From Enchytraeus crypticus (Eukaryota; Annelida; Clitellata; Enchytraeida; Enchytraeidae): a DNA stretch of 64,000 bases. Made by a program: the position numbers and the translations under genes. Position 1 is the stretch's first letter. Each line of letters opens with the position of its first letter. The notes under the pieces are model-generated. The model searched no databases. It saw nothing but the letters and a program-made list of their open reading frames with translations, and was not told the origin of the DNA. The stretch spans positions 1,027,001 through 1,091,000 of the forward strand of contig CAJHZI010000449.1 in the NCBI GenBank assembly GCA_905160935.1, read 5' to 3'. Shown here piece after piece: positions 25,670-39,200 of this stretch.

Positions 25670-25965
25670 TCAGTCAAAGCTGAGGAAGACATAGGGGGCC
25701 CACCTCGTCAAAAAGCATACCCCCCCCCCCCCAAGAAAATAATGGTATATCACGACAAAAATGAATGCCCCCAGTCCCGTGCACCCCTTAAATGGGGAGG
25801 GGGTGGTAAGAATCCCACGACCAGTCGGCACCTTGGGTGCCCCACAGATATACCAAGGGGACATTTCATGCGCCCCAAAAGGAAAGAGGATGGCGGAAGA
25901 CAGAGAAGAGTGGAGGCATTATGTACCATGGACCTGCCAGTAGGCAGTGCACTAAGAGAGAGAGC
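25670..25965 (+). mobile_element. LINE family D 3' fragment
   Basis: Shares GGGGCCCACCTCGTCA with 29235-29255 and GGACCTGCCAGTAGGCAGTG with the other family D ends; the plus frame reads AEDREEWRHYVPWTCQ, an RTE-type C-terminus. The middle contains unrelated poly-C and poly-G rich sequence. Confidence 0.65.
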
Positions 25966-26199
25966 TGCGGCGCAATACATCAGCAATAATAAACATAACG
26001 TTTGATTAGTATGATTACACAGGAACATTTGCTCTATATTGCAATAACACAGTTACACTAACACCGATTAACAGACAGTAGCACTAACACAGTTATTACT
26101 GTTAACACATCGTAACACATTCTCAAGTAATAAAACAGCCTTATGTTTTCACATAATGATACTATTAGACAAGCTGTTTGCATTCATTATTAACATGCT

Positions 26200-26892
26200 C
26201 AGGGGCGGATCCAGGAATTTTTTAAGGGGGAGGCCCGAAATTTTTTTTGAGAGTGTACATTTTTTGCTTACGCCTTCTTCGGGACATGTGACACAACCAG
26301 AAAATTTTTTTTTTTGGGGGGCCCAAAATACGTTCGGCTCATAGAGTGAGTGTATCCCCGTACTTTACCCCCCTCCCCCGCTCATACCCGTACTAAAGTC
26401 AGGGGAAAACCTAAAGTCCTACATTTGTTTAGGAAAAAGTAGGTTACTTTTTTAACCTCTGAAGAAATTCTGCGGATCTCTACGAATTGCAAAAGTGACC
26501 TAATTTTGGCGGTGGGGGGGGGGCTTAAGCCACTCCCAGCCAAGGCTGTTTCTAACTTTGCACCACTGCTACGGGACAGAGTTCACAGTTTTTACTTACA
26601 CCCTTTTTTCCTCCAATTTGGTTATGCATTGGTTCAAGTGAAAATTGAGAGCTAGTTAAACGGTCAACATTTTTCAGGCCCCTTCCATTATACAGGGCTC
26701 TAGTATATCCTAGAAAAAATCGAGCTTTTGCAACAGCATTCCCTGTATACCCTCCCCCCGGGCCCCCCTAACCACTGCCATTACTAACATGTTTACACAT
26801 CGAAATTGCCATAACAACAATGAAAATATAGTTTAAAATTTTTTATTGGCGGACCTAAGGGGGGGGCCTGGGCCCCCCTTGATCCGCCACTG
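26200..26892. mobile_element. hAT-type non-autonomous element with 8-bp TSD
   Basis: 693 bp. The left end is CAGGGGCGGATCCAGG; the right end, inverted, is CAGTGGCGGATCAAGG. Both sides are flanked by the perfect direct repeat AACATGCT (26192-26199 and 26893-26900), the 8-bp target duplication of hAT transposons. The interior is G/C-homopolymer rich with no transposase frame, so it depends on a hAT enzyme in trans. Confidence 0.88.
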
Positions 26893-26900
26893 AACATGCT

Positions 26901-27560
26901 CCCTACTTTTCCATGACAATGATTTAGGATATCTACGCTAATTCGTACTTAATATACATGTATGTTAGCATATCTAAATGCGCTGCAGCCTAGAATAACT
27001 GCCATAAAACACTACCTTTAAATAATCATTGGACTGGTTTTCTGTATTTTAGTATTTGAACACACACAAGCGCAATTAAACAATAACACAAGCGCAATTA
27101 AATGGGTCATGCATGAACACAAAATATTTAGAATCACTGACACACATACGTAAGCCTACACATACACGACTACACACGCGTTAACAGAAAGTCATGCAGA
27201 CATCCATGCAAAGATACATAGGCCTATGTGCAAATACACAGTATTACACAGTACACACACCCGGACACACAGAAATTTATAAACTCACCTAAAAACACAT
27301 AGCATCACTGGCGCACTCACACGTAACACTAACTACCACGTATTACAAGGAGACAAAAGCTTCAGGCAGCTTAAACGTTGTACTATAACAATACAAACAT
27401 AGCAAACTGAGCTTCTTTTAGGAAATTCTTACAATTAAATTTTACAATGAAACCTCTAGTCATAAATAACGAATTACAATTTGAACCAACAGAACACAAC
27501 AGAAGCGAAAGTTCGATGGCGTCAGCTAGATGAAGACTGAAGTTGAAGACAGATTAATGT
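26901..27560. other. Spacer between hAT element and myosin rod gene
   Basis: CA-rich, loosely repetitive sequence around 27057-27345 (many ACACA strings). No exon recognised. The last part probably includes 3'-UTR of the rod gene. Confidence 0.5.
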
Positions 27561-27568
27561 GGGAGGAG

Positions 27569-27637
27569 CTAGAACACAGATGATGCTCGACTGTTCCTCG
27601 TGGCCTTCTGGAAGATATTGTCAAAGGTTCGCGTAGG
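27569..27637 (-). CDS. Alternative last exon of the myosin rod gene
   Basis: After a CTGCAG acceptor the phase-0 frame reads PTRTFDNIFQKATRNSR, then ASSVF and a stop: a Ser/Arg-rich non-helical tailpiece typical of myosin rods. To join, exon 28320-28478 must use a weak donor ACT|GTAGGC; reading through gives the short tail VGYL and stop. Alternative C-termini are known in Drosophila Mhc, which makes this plausible, but the donor is poor. Confidence 0.55.
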   Translation of the reverse strand, partial: PTRTFDNIFQKATRNSRASSVF

Positions 27638-30063
27638 CTGCAGAAACAAACAAGTAAAATTATCATCATCATCGTCATCATCATCTTAGCTTGAATCTCA
27701 GTTTAACTAGGGTCGGGATAAGAAACTACGAATAGACCTTCATTGCCATTCGCTTTAGAAAATTTTCTAGCAATTTCTGAAGCCTAGGCGAACACCAACC
27801 GAAGGCCCTTTCTGACGTTGGTTTGGATCTTAGTGCTTTGTTGCCTTTTACGACACATGCAGTCCACGGCTGGTCTGTTCTTCTTCAACCCGGACACATG
27901 TGCCCCACGGGTAAAACAAGTCAAATTTTATGTTTATTAGCACTTGAAAAGTGTTTTACGCTAAATAGTCTAAACACAGCTCTTAACTTAGGAAACATTA
28001 AAATTTACTCAAATTAATTGTGGCTTTAAATAATAATTATAACTGGAATATTATCGTAGCTTATTAATATTTAATTGTAATTACATTTATGCCTCCACTC
28101 TTCTCTGTCTTCCGCTTTCCATACAGCTCAATCTATAAATATTGGAGAGTTAAACAGCTTTAAACATGACGCCTAGTGCTTCTGCTTTTATTTATTAATC
28201 ACATTGAGATATTTTAGAGATAGCCTACAGTGCTGGAGATGTAAGCAGAAGGCTCGAAGGACGCCTAGTGCCTCTGCTCTTAACGTTAAACACATTGAGA
28301 TATTTTAGAGATAGCCTACAGTGCTGGAGATGTAGGCTGAAGGCTCGAGGGATGCCTGACGGTTCCTGCTCCTCAGCTGATTGAGCGAGGACTCAGCAGT
28401 GGCAGCCCTGTCCAACACCTCCTCGTACTCCTGGTGGATCTTACGAAACTTAGAAAGGTTGTTGTTGGCCGTCTCCTCCTAGATAAACAGTATAAATATT
28501 ATTATTGTATAATAATGAGACATTATTATATAATATATTTAGATTATTAATAATAATTAGATTATTTAGACTCTAGGATAGAGCTATTTTATTATTTACG
28601 GTGCCCAGTATTGTTCTGGATTAATATTTAAATTTAGAAAGGTAATTGTTAGCCGAACAATTTGTTATTAGCTAATTAATTATTAATTTAAATTAATAAT
28701 TAATATAATTAATAATTAATTATTAATTATATTAATAATTAATTAATTAATTATATTAATAATTAATTAATTAATTTTTAGCCCACCCTATAATTAACTA
28801 ATTGTTAAATCTCCTGCTGGAAGAGTCTTGAAATCAACGACATAAATTCGACTCTAGAGGAGACCTTTAGATTTACAGTGCTCGATATTGTTGAGGAATA
28901 AAATTGAGAAAGTTGCTATTCTACTTCTCCTCAATGATACACGGCGTAAATGTGAAATGCAACAATTACAATTTACAGTGCTCGATGTTGATATGAATAA
29001 AAATTTAGAAAAGTTGTTTTAACATATATATACGTACTTCTTCACAGTTCTCATTAATTTCCACATTCATATTAGTTGACATTAGTTCACATTAATTCAC
29101 ATTCACATTAGTTCACATTAGTTCACATTCACATTAGTTCACATTAGTCTCCACCTCATATATGGTCTGTACATGTATGAGAGTTGCATTAAAGCAAACA
29201 CACACAGGTATATCGTATATTGCAGAGGAAGACACATGGGGCCCACCTCGTCATTAGCAGAATTCCTCAAGAATAAAGTTATATCAAAAGGTATGTTATA
29301 TATGATTTAAAGATCCACTCCTATGTGGACATGAAGAGGAAAACGGAAGATAGAGATGAATGGAGGCGTTGCCGCATTGTATATCATGGACCTCCCAGTA
29401 GGCAGTGCACTAAGAGAGAGAGAGAGATATCGTATTGTAAGCTATGTAATTATATGAGATACATATTATATCGTTAGGCCTATACGAGATATCTTATCTT
29501 GTGCATATAATGAACTATAATGACAGATTTATAAACAACTGCACATTAATACTTTATAGCACAATACAATGCAATACTAAAGAACACAATACAATGCAAT
29601 ACTAGAGAACACAATACAATGCAATACTAAACAACACAAACAATGCAATACTAAATAACTCAATATAACGCAGTATTAAACTGCACAATACAACGCTATT
29701 CTATCGAACACAATGCAATACTAAATAACTCAATAAAACTTAATAAAATACACATACCGCCACTTCTAGCTGACGTTTGTACGTCTTCAGCTTCTGATGA
29801 AGCTTCTCTATGAGGTCCTGCATCTTCCCGTGTGTCAGTCTCTGTTCCTCTACTTGTCCGCCTAGCTCTGCTATTCTGCGCTCCTGTCTGCTCATAGCTT
29901 TCACTGTCTCCGCGTGCCTGTGCTGCTCGCTCTCTAGCTCTAGCTCCAGGTCGTGGATTCGCTTCTCCAGGGACTGAACCACCTAAGCACAGCGAACTGG
30001 AGAAAGAGAGAGAGGGGGGGGGGAGAGAGTGAGGGAGATTTGGGGAGAGAGAGAGAGGGAGAC

Positions 30064-30110
<47 letters not shown>

Positions 30111-30177
30111 GGGGCAGAGAGAGAGTGAGAGAGATAAAGAGAGATGGGGGAGAGAGAGAGAGGGAGAGAGAAGAGAT

Positions 30178-30208
<31 letters not shown>

Positions 30209-30225
30209 AGCAGAGAGGGAGAGAG

Positions 30226-30289
<64 letters not shown>

Positions 30290-30595
30290 TAATAATAACA
30301 ACAATTAGAGTGCTACAGTCATCAATGCCACATCGAGCACTATTGAGACAAAAACAAGCCGGCGAGCTAAAAGAAGGTCCAAAAACGGTGCAAATTCCAA
30401 ATCCAGAATTCAGTCCAACGTAAAGGGAGTTAAAGAAAAGGTGTTTAGGCGCAGGTCGCTTCTCATGGACACTGGATGGAAAAGAGAGATGTAAAGATAG
30501 GTCTTCAACTGCTTTGGAACTGCTCATAGGAAAGCAAAGGCCTATGTGATTCAGCCTTTGCTTTTATAATATATTGGTATATATATATATATATA

Positions 30596-30661
<66 letters not shown>

Positions 30662-30719
30662 CGAGAGAGAGAGAGAGGTAGAGAGAGCGAGAGAAAGTAA
30701 GAGAGAGAGAGAGGGAATG

Positions 30720-30754
<35 letters not shown>

Positions 30755-32606
30755 AGAGAGAGCGAGAAAAAGTGAGAGAGAGAGAATGGGAGAGAGAGAG
30801 AGAGAAGAAGAGAGAGATAGAAATAGAGAGAGACAGAGAGATAGAGATGGTGAGAGAAAGGGAGAGGCATAATGAATAGATAGGAAAAATGTCACTTTTT
30901 TGCAAGAAATAGAAAAAGTATACACGCAGTCTAATATTGTGTTTGAGTAATCAGATTTCAAATCCACAATAATTTACTAATTACTTATTTCTCGATAAAT
31001 TAATTAGTCTAATTATAATTATAATAGGAATTCGTAATGATATACGGTAAAGTAGCATCCCATGTGGCAATTTGTATACATAGTACACATGTCATATACT
31101 TTCCTGTCATGTTTCCTGATAGTCATCGATGTTAAAATTGCATAGATTATGCCTTATAATGATTTCATGAGCCTACTGTAAATTACAGGTTCTATAATTA
31201 CCTTTATGGGGATTTGAACGCAAATTTTCTCTTTCGTTTCTTCGCTTAAGTGCGAAGTCATTAGGATTAAAAAGCTAAGATTAACGTCAGTTTCCTAACT
31301 CGAAAGCGATGTCATTGACGGGCGAGCCCATGATTTGAACCCCGCACATACTGATCCGCTGTTGTGTATATTACCGACATCGCCACTGGCTCAGCCGTTA
31401 CGGACAGATTTGTAAACAAACTAATCTAAACCGCCTCACATAAACATCTGCTACTACTCTAAGCGATATCCAGAAAGATGCCAGTCCGTGCTTTAATCAA
31501 TCAATAAGAATTTAACGTCCGGATCCTCGCCTTAAGGCAATATCAGGGACGCCTCTTGCAGACTCTACACAAATAGGCGCCAAAGCACCACACGATGATG
31601 ACTGAGTACATAGAGATCACAAGAGAAAGCGAGATCAAAACAGTGCAAGTCCAAGATCCAAGGCAAGCGGGTCAAAATTTAGACCTATGGCGGAAAGAGA
31701 TGGGCTTAAAGTTACAAACCTTTTTGCCACCCTGCATGGCAGTGGCCTCAGACTCGTCTAGTCGAGCCTGAAGCTCTTTTATCTGGTTCTCTAAACTCCT
31801 CTTGACCTTGTCGAACTTGGTCATCTGATTCTGTTCTTGTCTCAGTTCTTCAGCGAGATGGGAGGAGTCAGTCTGAGCCTTACGAGCGTGATCTGCCGCT
31901 AGCTTAAGCTCGTTCACGTAGTCCTCCTTATCCGACTAGATACATAGTAAAACATACTAAAATAGAATAAGCAGCAACAACAACATCGACAAAGAACCAA
32001 CAACAACAATACGATTAGAGCGCTACTGTTGTCCATGACATCTAACAGTGTGGAACCAACTTGAAATCATGAGAGAGGGGTCCATAAACGGTGCGAGCCA
32101 TAATCCGGGTAATTAGTCAAAGGAAGGGTACTAAAGAAATGGAGGTTTACATGTTGGTCTCAGGTCATGGACGTTTGGTGGATAGGAAATGTCGAAGAGA
32201 AAAGCCAACCGCCTACGAAACTGCTCTTTGAGTTGAACCACCGAAATAACAAACAGATTACAACTACCAAAAACACAAAACAATGAAAACAAAATAACGC
32301 AGACAACAGCCAACAAAAAGTTTGTAACAGCGACAATGACTTTTAAAATGAAGTTTGAATTAAAATGAAGTTTGAATTAAAATGAAGTTTGAATTAAAAT
32401 GAAGGTTGAATAAAATGAAGGTTGAATAAAATGAAGGTTGAATTAAAATGAAGGTTGAATTAAAATGAAGGTAGAATTGCTGAAAGATGAAATAGAAGGT
32501 AGAATGTATAGTAAGTGAAGTGAATAAAAGCAGGACAGATACCAAGTTATGTTGGACGATTAGATAGGGAAATCGTTCATAGAAATTAAAATTACTCGGA
32601 GTTTAA

Positions 32607-32662
<56 letters not shown>

Positions 32663-32814
32663 TGAGAGAGAGACAGAGAGAGAGATCGCGAATGCTGGAA
32701 ATAAATCGAAAGAAAGGAAGAGAGAGAGAGAGAGAGAGATAGAAAGAGAAATAAATATATAGCTAGATAGGTAGAGAGCTTTGAAGAGAAAGAGAGAGAG
32801 AGAGAAAGAGAGAA

Positions 32815-32861
<47 letters not shown>

Positions 32862-32911
32862 GAATGAGTGATAGATTAATTATCAGATAGCGCGAGAGAA
32901 GAGGGAGACGG

Positions 32912-32942
<31 letters not shown>

Positions 32943-33159
32943 TGGTAGTAGTAGTAGTAGTAGTATGCACTACTTTTGCGCACCGATGTGTGCAAGCAAC
33001 ACTTGCAATCGTAGGTACGGGAAAAGAAGCCAGCACACTAGTCCCAATCCACTCCACTAAGAGGAAGACAGAGGAAGAATGATTGAGAGATGGTCAGATA
33101 GCGCGAGACAGGAGAGAGAGAGAGAGATAGAGAGAGAGAGAGACAGACAAACAGACAGA

Positions 33160-33258
<99 letters not shown>

Positions 33259-36200
33259 AACCTACCAGGGCGACCTGTAGATCAACTTCTAGCTGTCTCT
33301 TGGCCTCCACTAGCGAGGCATTAGTGGCCGCCATATCGTTGATGCGCTGCGTGGACTCCTGCAGGTCTGAGTGTAGTGATTTATTTGACCTCTCCGATGA
33401 CTCCAGCTGTAGCTTAACCTGCTGAAGCTCTCCCGCCATAATACTAAGCTTCTTCTCCGCATTAGCTGCTCAATCAGGTTTTAAAAAGTAAACACGCATT
33501 ATAGTGAAATGATCAACTATGTTAATAGCCATCACTTTTAATACCACATGTTTAAACCGCTAGGCAATTTAGACCATTTTCCGTATAACCAGTCCAGTGA
33601 ATGTCCGAGATTTTACTCTCATATTAGCGCGGCTGGGATTCGAATCCACGATTGTTCAATTCACCTCAGGGTCTGTCGTTTAAAACTTCAAGACGTTACC
33701 CCTACACTATTAAGACATTCTATAATACTGTTATCATTGCATTGCAAGCGCTGAACCGTTCCCCTTATTGTGTCCGGGTTGTTTGAAGATTGACCAACCG
33801 GTGACTGCACGTATCGTAAAAGGCGACTAACGTTGTATGGTCCAAACCAACGTCAGAAGGGCATTCGATAGGTGAGCGACTAGGTTCCAAAAATTACTAC
33901 AAAATTTTCTAAAACTAATGGAAGAGATTAAACAGGGGATTGACTGATGATATTGTATGGGGCAGAGAGGAGTGAAGAAAATCTGTTCGTATCCTGATCC
34001 TAGTTAAACTGGAATTAAAGGGAAGAAGAAGAAGATGATGATGATGATGATAATGTAAAGGTTGTATAATAAAACCAAAACAGAATGAAATAGACAAACT
34101 TTTATCATTTAGTGATCAAATTTTCAGTAAACTCAAAAAAGGTTAAAGTATCATAGCAGTGCTACGAGAGCCACAACCGCTGCAGGAAGTCTAGACCCCT
34201 GCCTGTTATGTGACCCATCGGTCTAACAACACATAATCATAACATAAACAACTTTCATATTTAAAACAGTAACTGCTTTGGCTGCCTCTAAAAAACCTGC
34301 AGGTTATTGGTTTACTCACGAAACGTTCTCGAACATAACAATTTTAGGGAATTGATAAAAATCGAAAATATATAATTTCCCCGTGTTGTTTCCGGGATGT
34401 TTGAAGAATTGACCAACCGGTGACTGCACGTGTCGTAGAAGGCGACTAAAGCACTAAGAATCATACCAATGCCAGAAAGAGCATTCGGTTGGTGAGCGCC
34501 TAGGCTCCAGAAATTGCTACAAAAATGTAAACGAATGGAAAAGTCTCAAATAGGGGATTGGCTGGTGGTGTGGCGTAGGACAGTGAGGATTTGAGACAGT
34601 CTATTAGTATCCCGATCCTAATTAAATTGGGATTCAAGGGAAGATGACGATGACGATGATGATAAAATCGACGTTACCTTGAGCCTCTTTAGCCTGCTTC
34701 GTGGTCTGTAACTCCTCCTCAAGGACGACTTCAAGGTCAGCAATCTGATCCGTGTACTTCTTGAAGGATTTCTCCGCTTCCATTCTCTGAGAGTTTAAAT
34801 CTTCCAGGAGGTTTTCCAGATCCAGCATTTCTTGTTCCATCTTCTTTCTCTGGCGGATTACATCCAGCTTGGCTCTTGCTTCTGCCTCAACGTTTTCCTG
34901 CATCGTTTCCAATGCCCTCTGGTGCGCCTTCCTGGTAATAGGTAAAGAACAAAAATACGGGTGTTTTCATTTAAAAATTTAAACGAAAGTATTGATAAAA
35001 ACGTTATCATCTACATAACATAGGTTTTGATAAAATAATATAGTATTTAAATTATAGTTTAATTATATGAGGTAAGATAGGTAAACTCTTACTGCCAATG
35101 AGTTGTATTCGAAAGCAACATAACGAGTCACAGGAAACGAATATTATATTTGACTACACATTTGATAGCTTCAGCCATCTTGATGATTAAGTTTAACTTA
35201 TCATTTGATAGCTTCAGCCATCTTGATGATTAAGTTTAACTTATCATTTGATTGGAAGATGGAGGTTAAACTCTAACTTACCATCCATTATCCACTATGA
35301 TATATTTTTAGTACCGTATATCTAAGGCATTAAATTCTTAGCTGTTACAGATACTACATAGCATCAGCATATTTAACTTAGATCCATACTTCAAACTGGC
35401 AACTTAATCAGTCACAAGCACTGTTAGGAACCTTAGAAAAAAATAATCAATTCCGTTACTGCAGAGACAGGAGCTTCCTTAGTTCCTTAAATAGTTGACA
35501 CAAGAAATGATTGTACAAAAGCATATAGGAATCAGTGCTTACAATTATAATATGGCGTGCAGATATAAATAACAATACTAGCAATTCAATTCCTGGCGGC
35601 CATTGACTGTAACAAGGCTCAAATAAAAGTAAAAACACTAAACTGACTCTGCCTGCAAGCTCTATAGAATTAAACTAAAGAAGTCTATAGATACTAAAAT
35701 AATATAACTGAAACGACAAAGAGAACTAAATAGAACGAAATATAAATTATAAATAAAACAAAGAAGATAAAATTTAAAAAAGAATACTATATAAGTAAAT
35801 GGAGCTAAAATAACAAAAGCATATTCACCTTTGATTTTCCATTTCTTCGTCCTTCTCTGCCATTCTCCGATCTATCTCTAGTTTATAATTGTTCATTTCT
35901 ATTTGAGCTCTCTGAACTTTTGTCGTCTCCTGATGAAGATTCATTTCCATCTCTTCCAAGCTAACGACACAATTCATGAAATTCATTTAAAATTCAGATC
36001 CTAAGGTTACTTGAACCGTCGTGGGTTCGAATCCCAGCCGCGCTGACCTGAGAAGATTTTATCTCGGACATTCACTGGACTGGTTATACGGAAAATGGTT
36101 TAAATTGCCTAACGGTTTAAATATATGGTATTGAAAGTGATAGATATCAATACAGTTGATCATTTCACTATAATGCGTTTAACTTTTTACTTTTTTCATG

Positions 36201-39200
36201 ATTTTATTCTAATAATTCTAATTGAAATAGTAAAACATGGAATTATCAAATCAATTTTACTTCAGAGCATAGTTCCCGCAATATATCCAGCTCACTAAAC
36301 AATAGAGTAACTATTAAGATTACTGAGTGTATAATAAGAGGATCTTACTGAAGAAGGTAATGAGAAATCACATCATAAACCATATTTTCTCAAGTTAAGG
36401 GGTATATCAGGGTTCGGAAAGGGTTAGACTTCGTCCCGAGGTCAACGTCAACGCGGTGCTCATTTAAAAATTATGCTTTTTTAACCCACAACTCAAAAAA
36501 ATGTCTCTAGAAATATCTAGACTAATTGAAGAAAAGTAAAAATGAAGAAAATGCCTTAAGCTTCTGAGCTTAACAATAAGCCTGCTCAAATCGAGATATA
36601 ACTAAAAAGGTCAATCCTTAAAATCACTAATATCTAGTATAACCTTTACACGAATATCATAGAGGAATGAAATAGAACCTGTACAAAAAATAAATACAAA
36701 TAGAATAAATGTATAAATAGAACCTGCTCTGTAGCTGAGCCTTGTCGTGCTCTAATCTCTTGCAGGCTTTCTCTGAGTCCATTAGCTTCCTACTAGCCTC
36801 CCCGCACTGATCTGTTAAATCCTGGATCTCCTCTGCAACATCCATTAGTCAATTAGTTCATCAATCACTAATCGACTAATCAATCAATAAAACAATCGAT
36901 CGATCGATGGATTTTTATCTATTTTGGATTATGGATTTATATCTATTTAGAGCTAAGAATTAAGATTTTGATAGTCCAAGCAAACAATCTGCTATCTCAT
37001 ATTTGAAGTTTTGAGTTCATCTAATGTGACACTTTACGAGCAACCCCGAGATCAATCTAATAACGACAGATTCTAATTGTAATTAAGTATCAATATTGCG
37101 CAGAAGTTAATTAATTTAGAGAGAGATAAAAAGAGGGAGAGAGGAGAGAGAGAAAGGGAGAGAGAGAGAGGAGAGAGATAGAGATTTGGAGATAGAGAGA
37201 GCTTTGTCATAAAACACATTTATCTATTTAAAAAAACAAATGACTCAAGTAAATAGCATGTTACTGCTCTAATTGAACATTTTACAGCTGGAATTGAACA
37301 TTTTACAGCTGGAATTGAACATTTTACAGCTGGAATTGAACATTTTACAGCTGGAATTGAACATTTTACAGCTGGAATTGAACATTTTACAGCTGGAATT
37401 GAACATTTTACTGCTTGAATTTAGCATTTTACTGCGGGAATTTAACATTATTCTGCTGGAATTTAACATTTTACTGCTGCAATTGCTGTAATTTAACATT
37501 TCACTGCCGGAATTTAACATTTTACTGCTGAAATTTAACATGTTACTGCTGGAATTTTTAACATTGAACTGCTGTAATTGCTGGAAATTTAACATTTAAC
37601 TACTGGAATTTAACATTTTACTGCTGAAATTTAACATTTTACTGCTTGAATTTAACATTTTACTGCTGAAATTTAACATTTTACTGCTGGAATTTATGCC
37701 TGAGACCACCAGTCTCAGCTCGGAGTGGCTACCGACCTGACAGGTTCTTATTATCACGTCTGAGCAGCTCTACCACCTCTTCCACCTCATCCGTGTGGCT
37801 CTTGAGGAGGTACATCTCGGAGATCATCTGCTGGGACTCCTTCCGGCCCACAGCGAGGTCCGCCTCCAGCTCTCCCGCCCTCTTCCTCCACTCCTCCACC
37901 GTTCTCTCCAGCTGCTTCTGCTTCCTCTCCAGCTGGATCCCCGTAGCGTGGTGCTAACGTGCAAAATAACGGAAGAAAATTGGAGAATTCATTGTAATAG
38001 TAATTAATTATAACACTTGCATACATGAAATTTTCATTAGGTGCACCTAAACTTATGCACATTCTGCGTTCTAGTCCGAGCTTCTCAAATCCGCGGCTGT
38101 TAGACTACGACGAGGCTCTTAGGCAAAGCTTGTGCGCCGTTATCAACGCAGATTTGTCTGATTTGCAGTGGCAGCAAGCCAGTCTACCGGTGAGCAAGGG
38201 TGGTCTTGGAATTCGCCTTGCTTCCCATATCGCGCTTTCAGCCTTCTTGGCATCAGCGATGGGAATGAGGCAGTTGCAAGACGCCATTCTTCACAAGTGC
38301 TCCCTTTCTGCCAATATAACCATTGACGTTGCGTTTTCAGTTTGGTCCAAAAGTCTCACCTCCAGTGCTCCACATTCTACCTCAGTCAGTAACCAGAAAT
38401 CATGGGACCGTCGTATAGTGGATCGGACTTTTAACAGTCTGTTAGAATCCCAGTCCAGTGCAGTAGACAGAGCACGACTCCTAGCTGTATCAACCAAAAG
38501 AAGCAGCGACTGGCTTCACGCTCTCCCTGTTGCTTTTTGTGGGCTTTTTTAGACAATGAGGCAATTCGAGTAGCCGTTAGTTTCCGTTTAGGGGCGAAAA
38601 CTTGCGAGCCTCACAAGTGCCCCTGCGGTCATGAAGTCGACGCTTTAGGTCTCCACGGGCTTTAGGCCTCTCCTGCAAACGCAGCTCAGGTAGAATATCT
38701 CGCCATCACAATTTAAATGACTTAATATGGCGAGCACTTTCAAGAGCAGGCATCCCTTCCTCTAAGAAATCAAGTGGATTGTCCAGATCAGACTGCAAGC
38801 GCCCGGACGGCATGACTTTAGTGCCCTGGTGCAACGGTAAATGTGCTGTATGGGATGTCACGGTCATTAACACTATGGCAAACTCCTACCTGAATACGAC
38901 TTCAGTCACAGCCGGTGGAGTTGCTGTTCATGCCGCCTCTAGGAAATTGGATAAATACCGTGATCTGTCCTTAGGATATAATGTTGTTCCGGTGGCCATT
39001 GAAACCATGGGCCCCATGAATCCGAAGGAGTTGACTTTATTAATGGCATAGGCAGACTTATTGCAGATCAAACCGGCGATAAGCGAGAGACATCTTTTCT
39101 TTGGCAAAGGCTTTCCTTGACTTTGCAAAGATTTAATGCAGTCTGCTTCAACAATTCTTTTAAGGCGATTGATGACCTCGAGTAGCCGGGCGGCGATTCA

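Noticed and set aside
25667..26028. Pro/Gly-rich overlapping frames on both strands
   Set aside because: They read through poly-C, poly-G and a LINE D fragment.
29696..30967. Long open frames with Ser/Leu, Arg/Glu or Tyr/Ile runs on both strands
   Set aside because: They are translations of (GA)n and (TA)n arrays. Only the short 29758-29982 exon inside is real.
32560..33439. Leu/Ser-rich frames at 32560-33057 and the tail of 33038-33439
   Set aside because: GA-repeat translation; the coding part stops at the donor at 33266.
37269..37595. Seven-residue-periodic frames on both strands
   Set aside because: 21-bp minisatellite read in frame; no gene.
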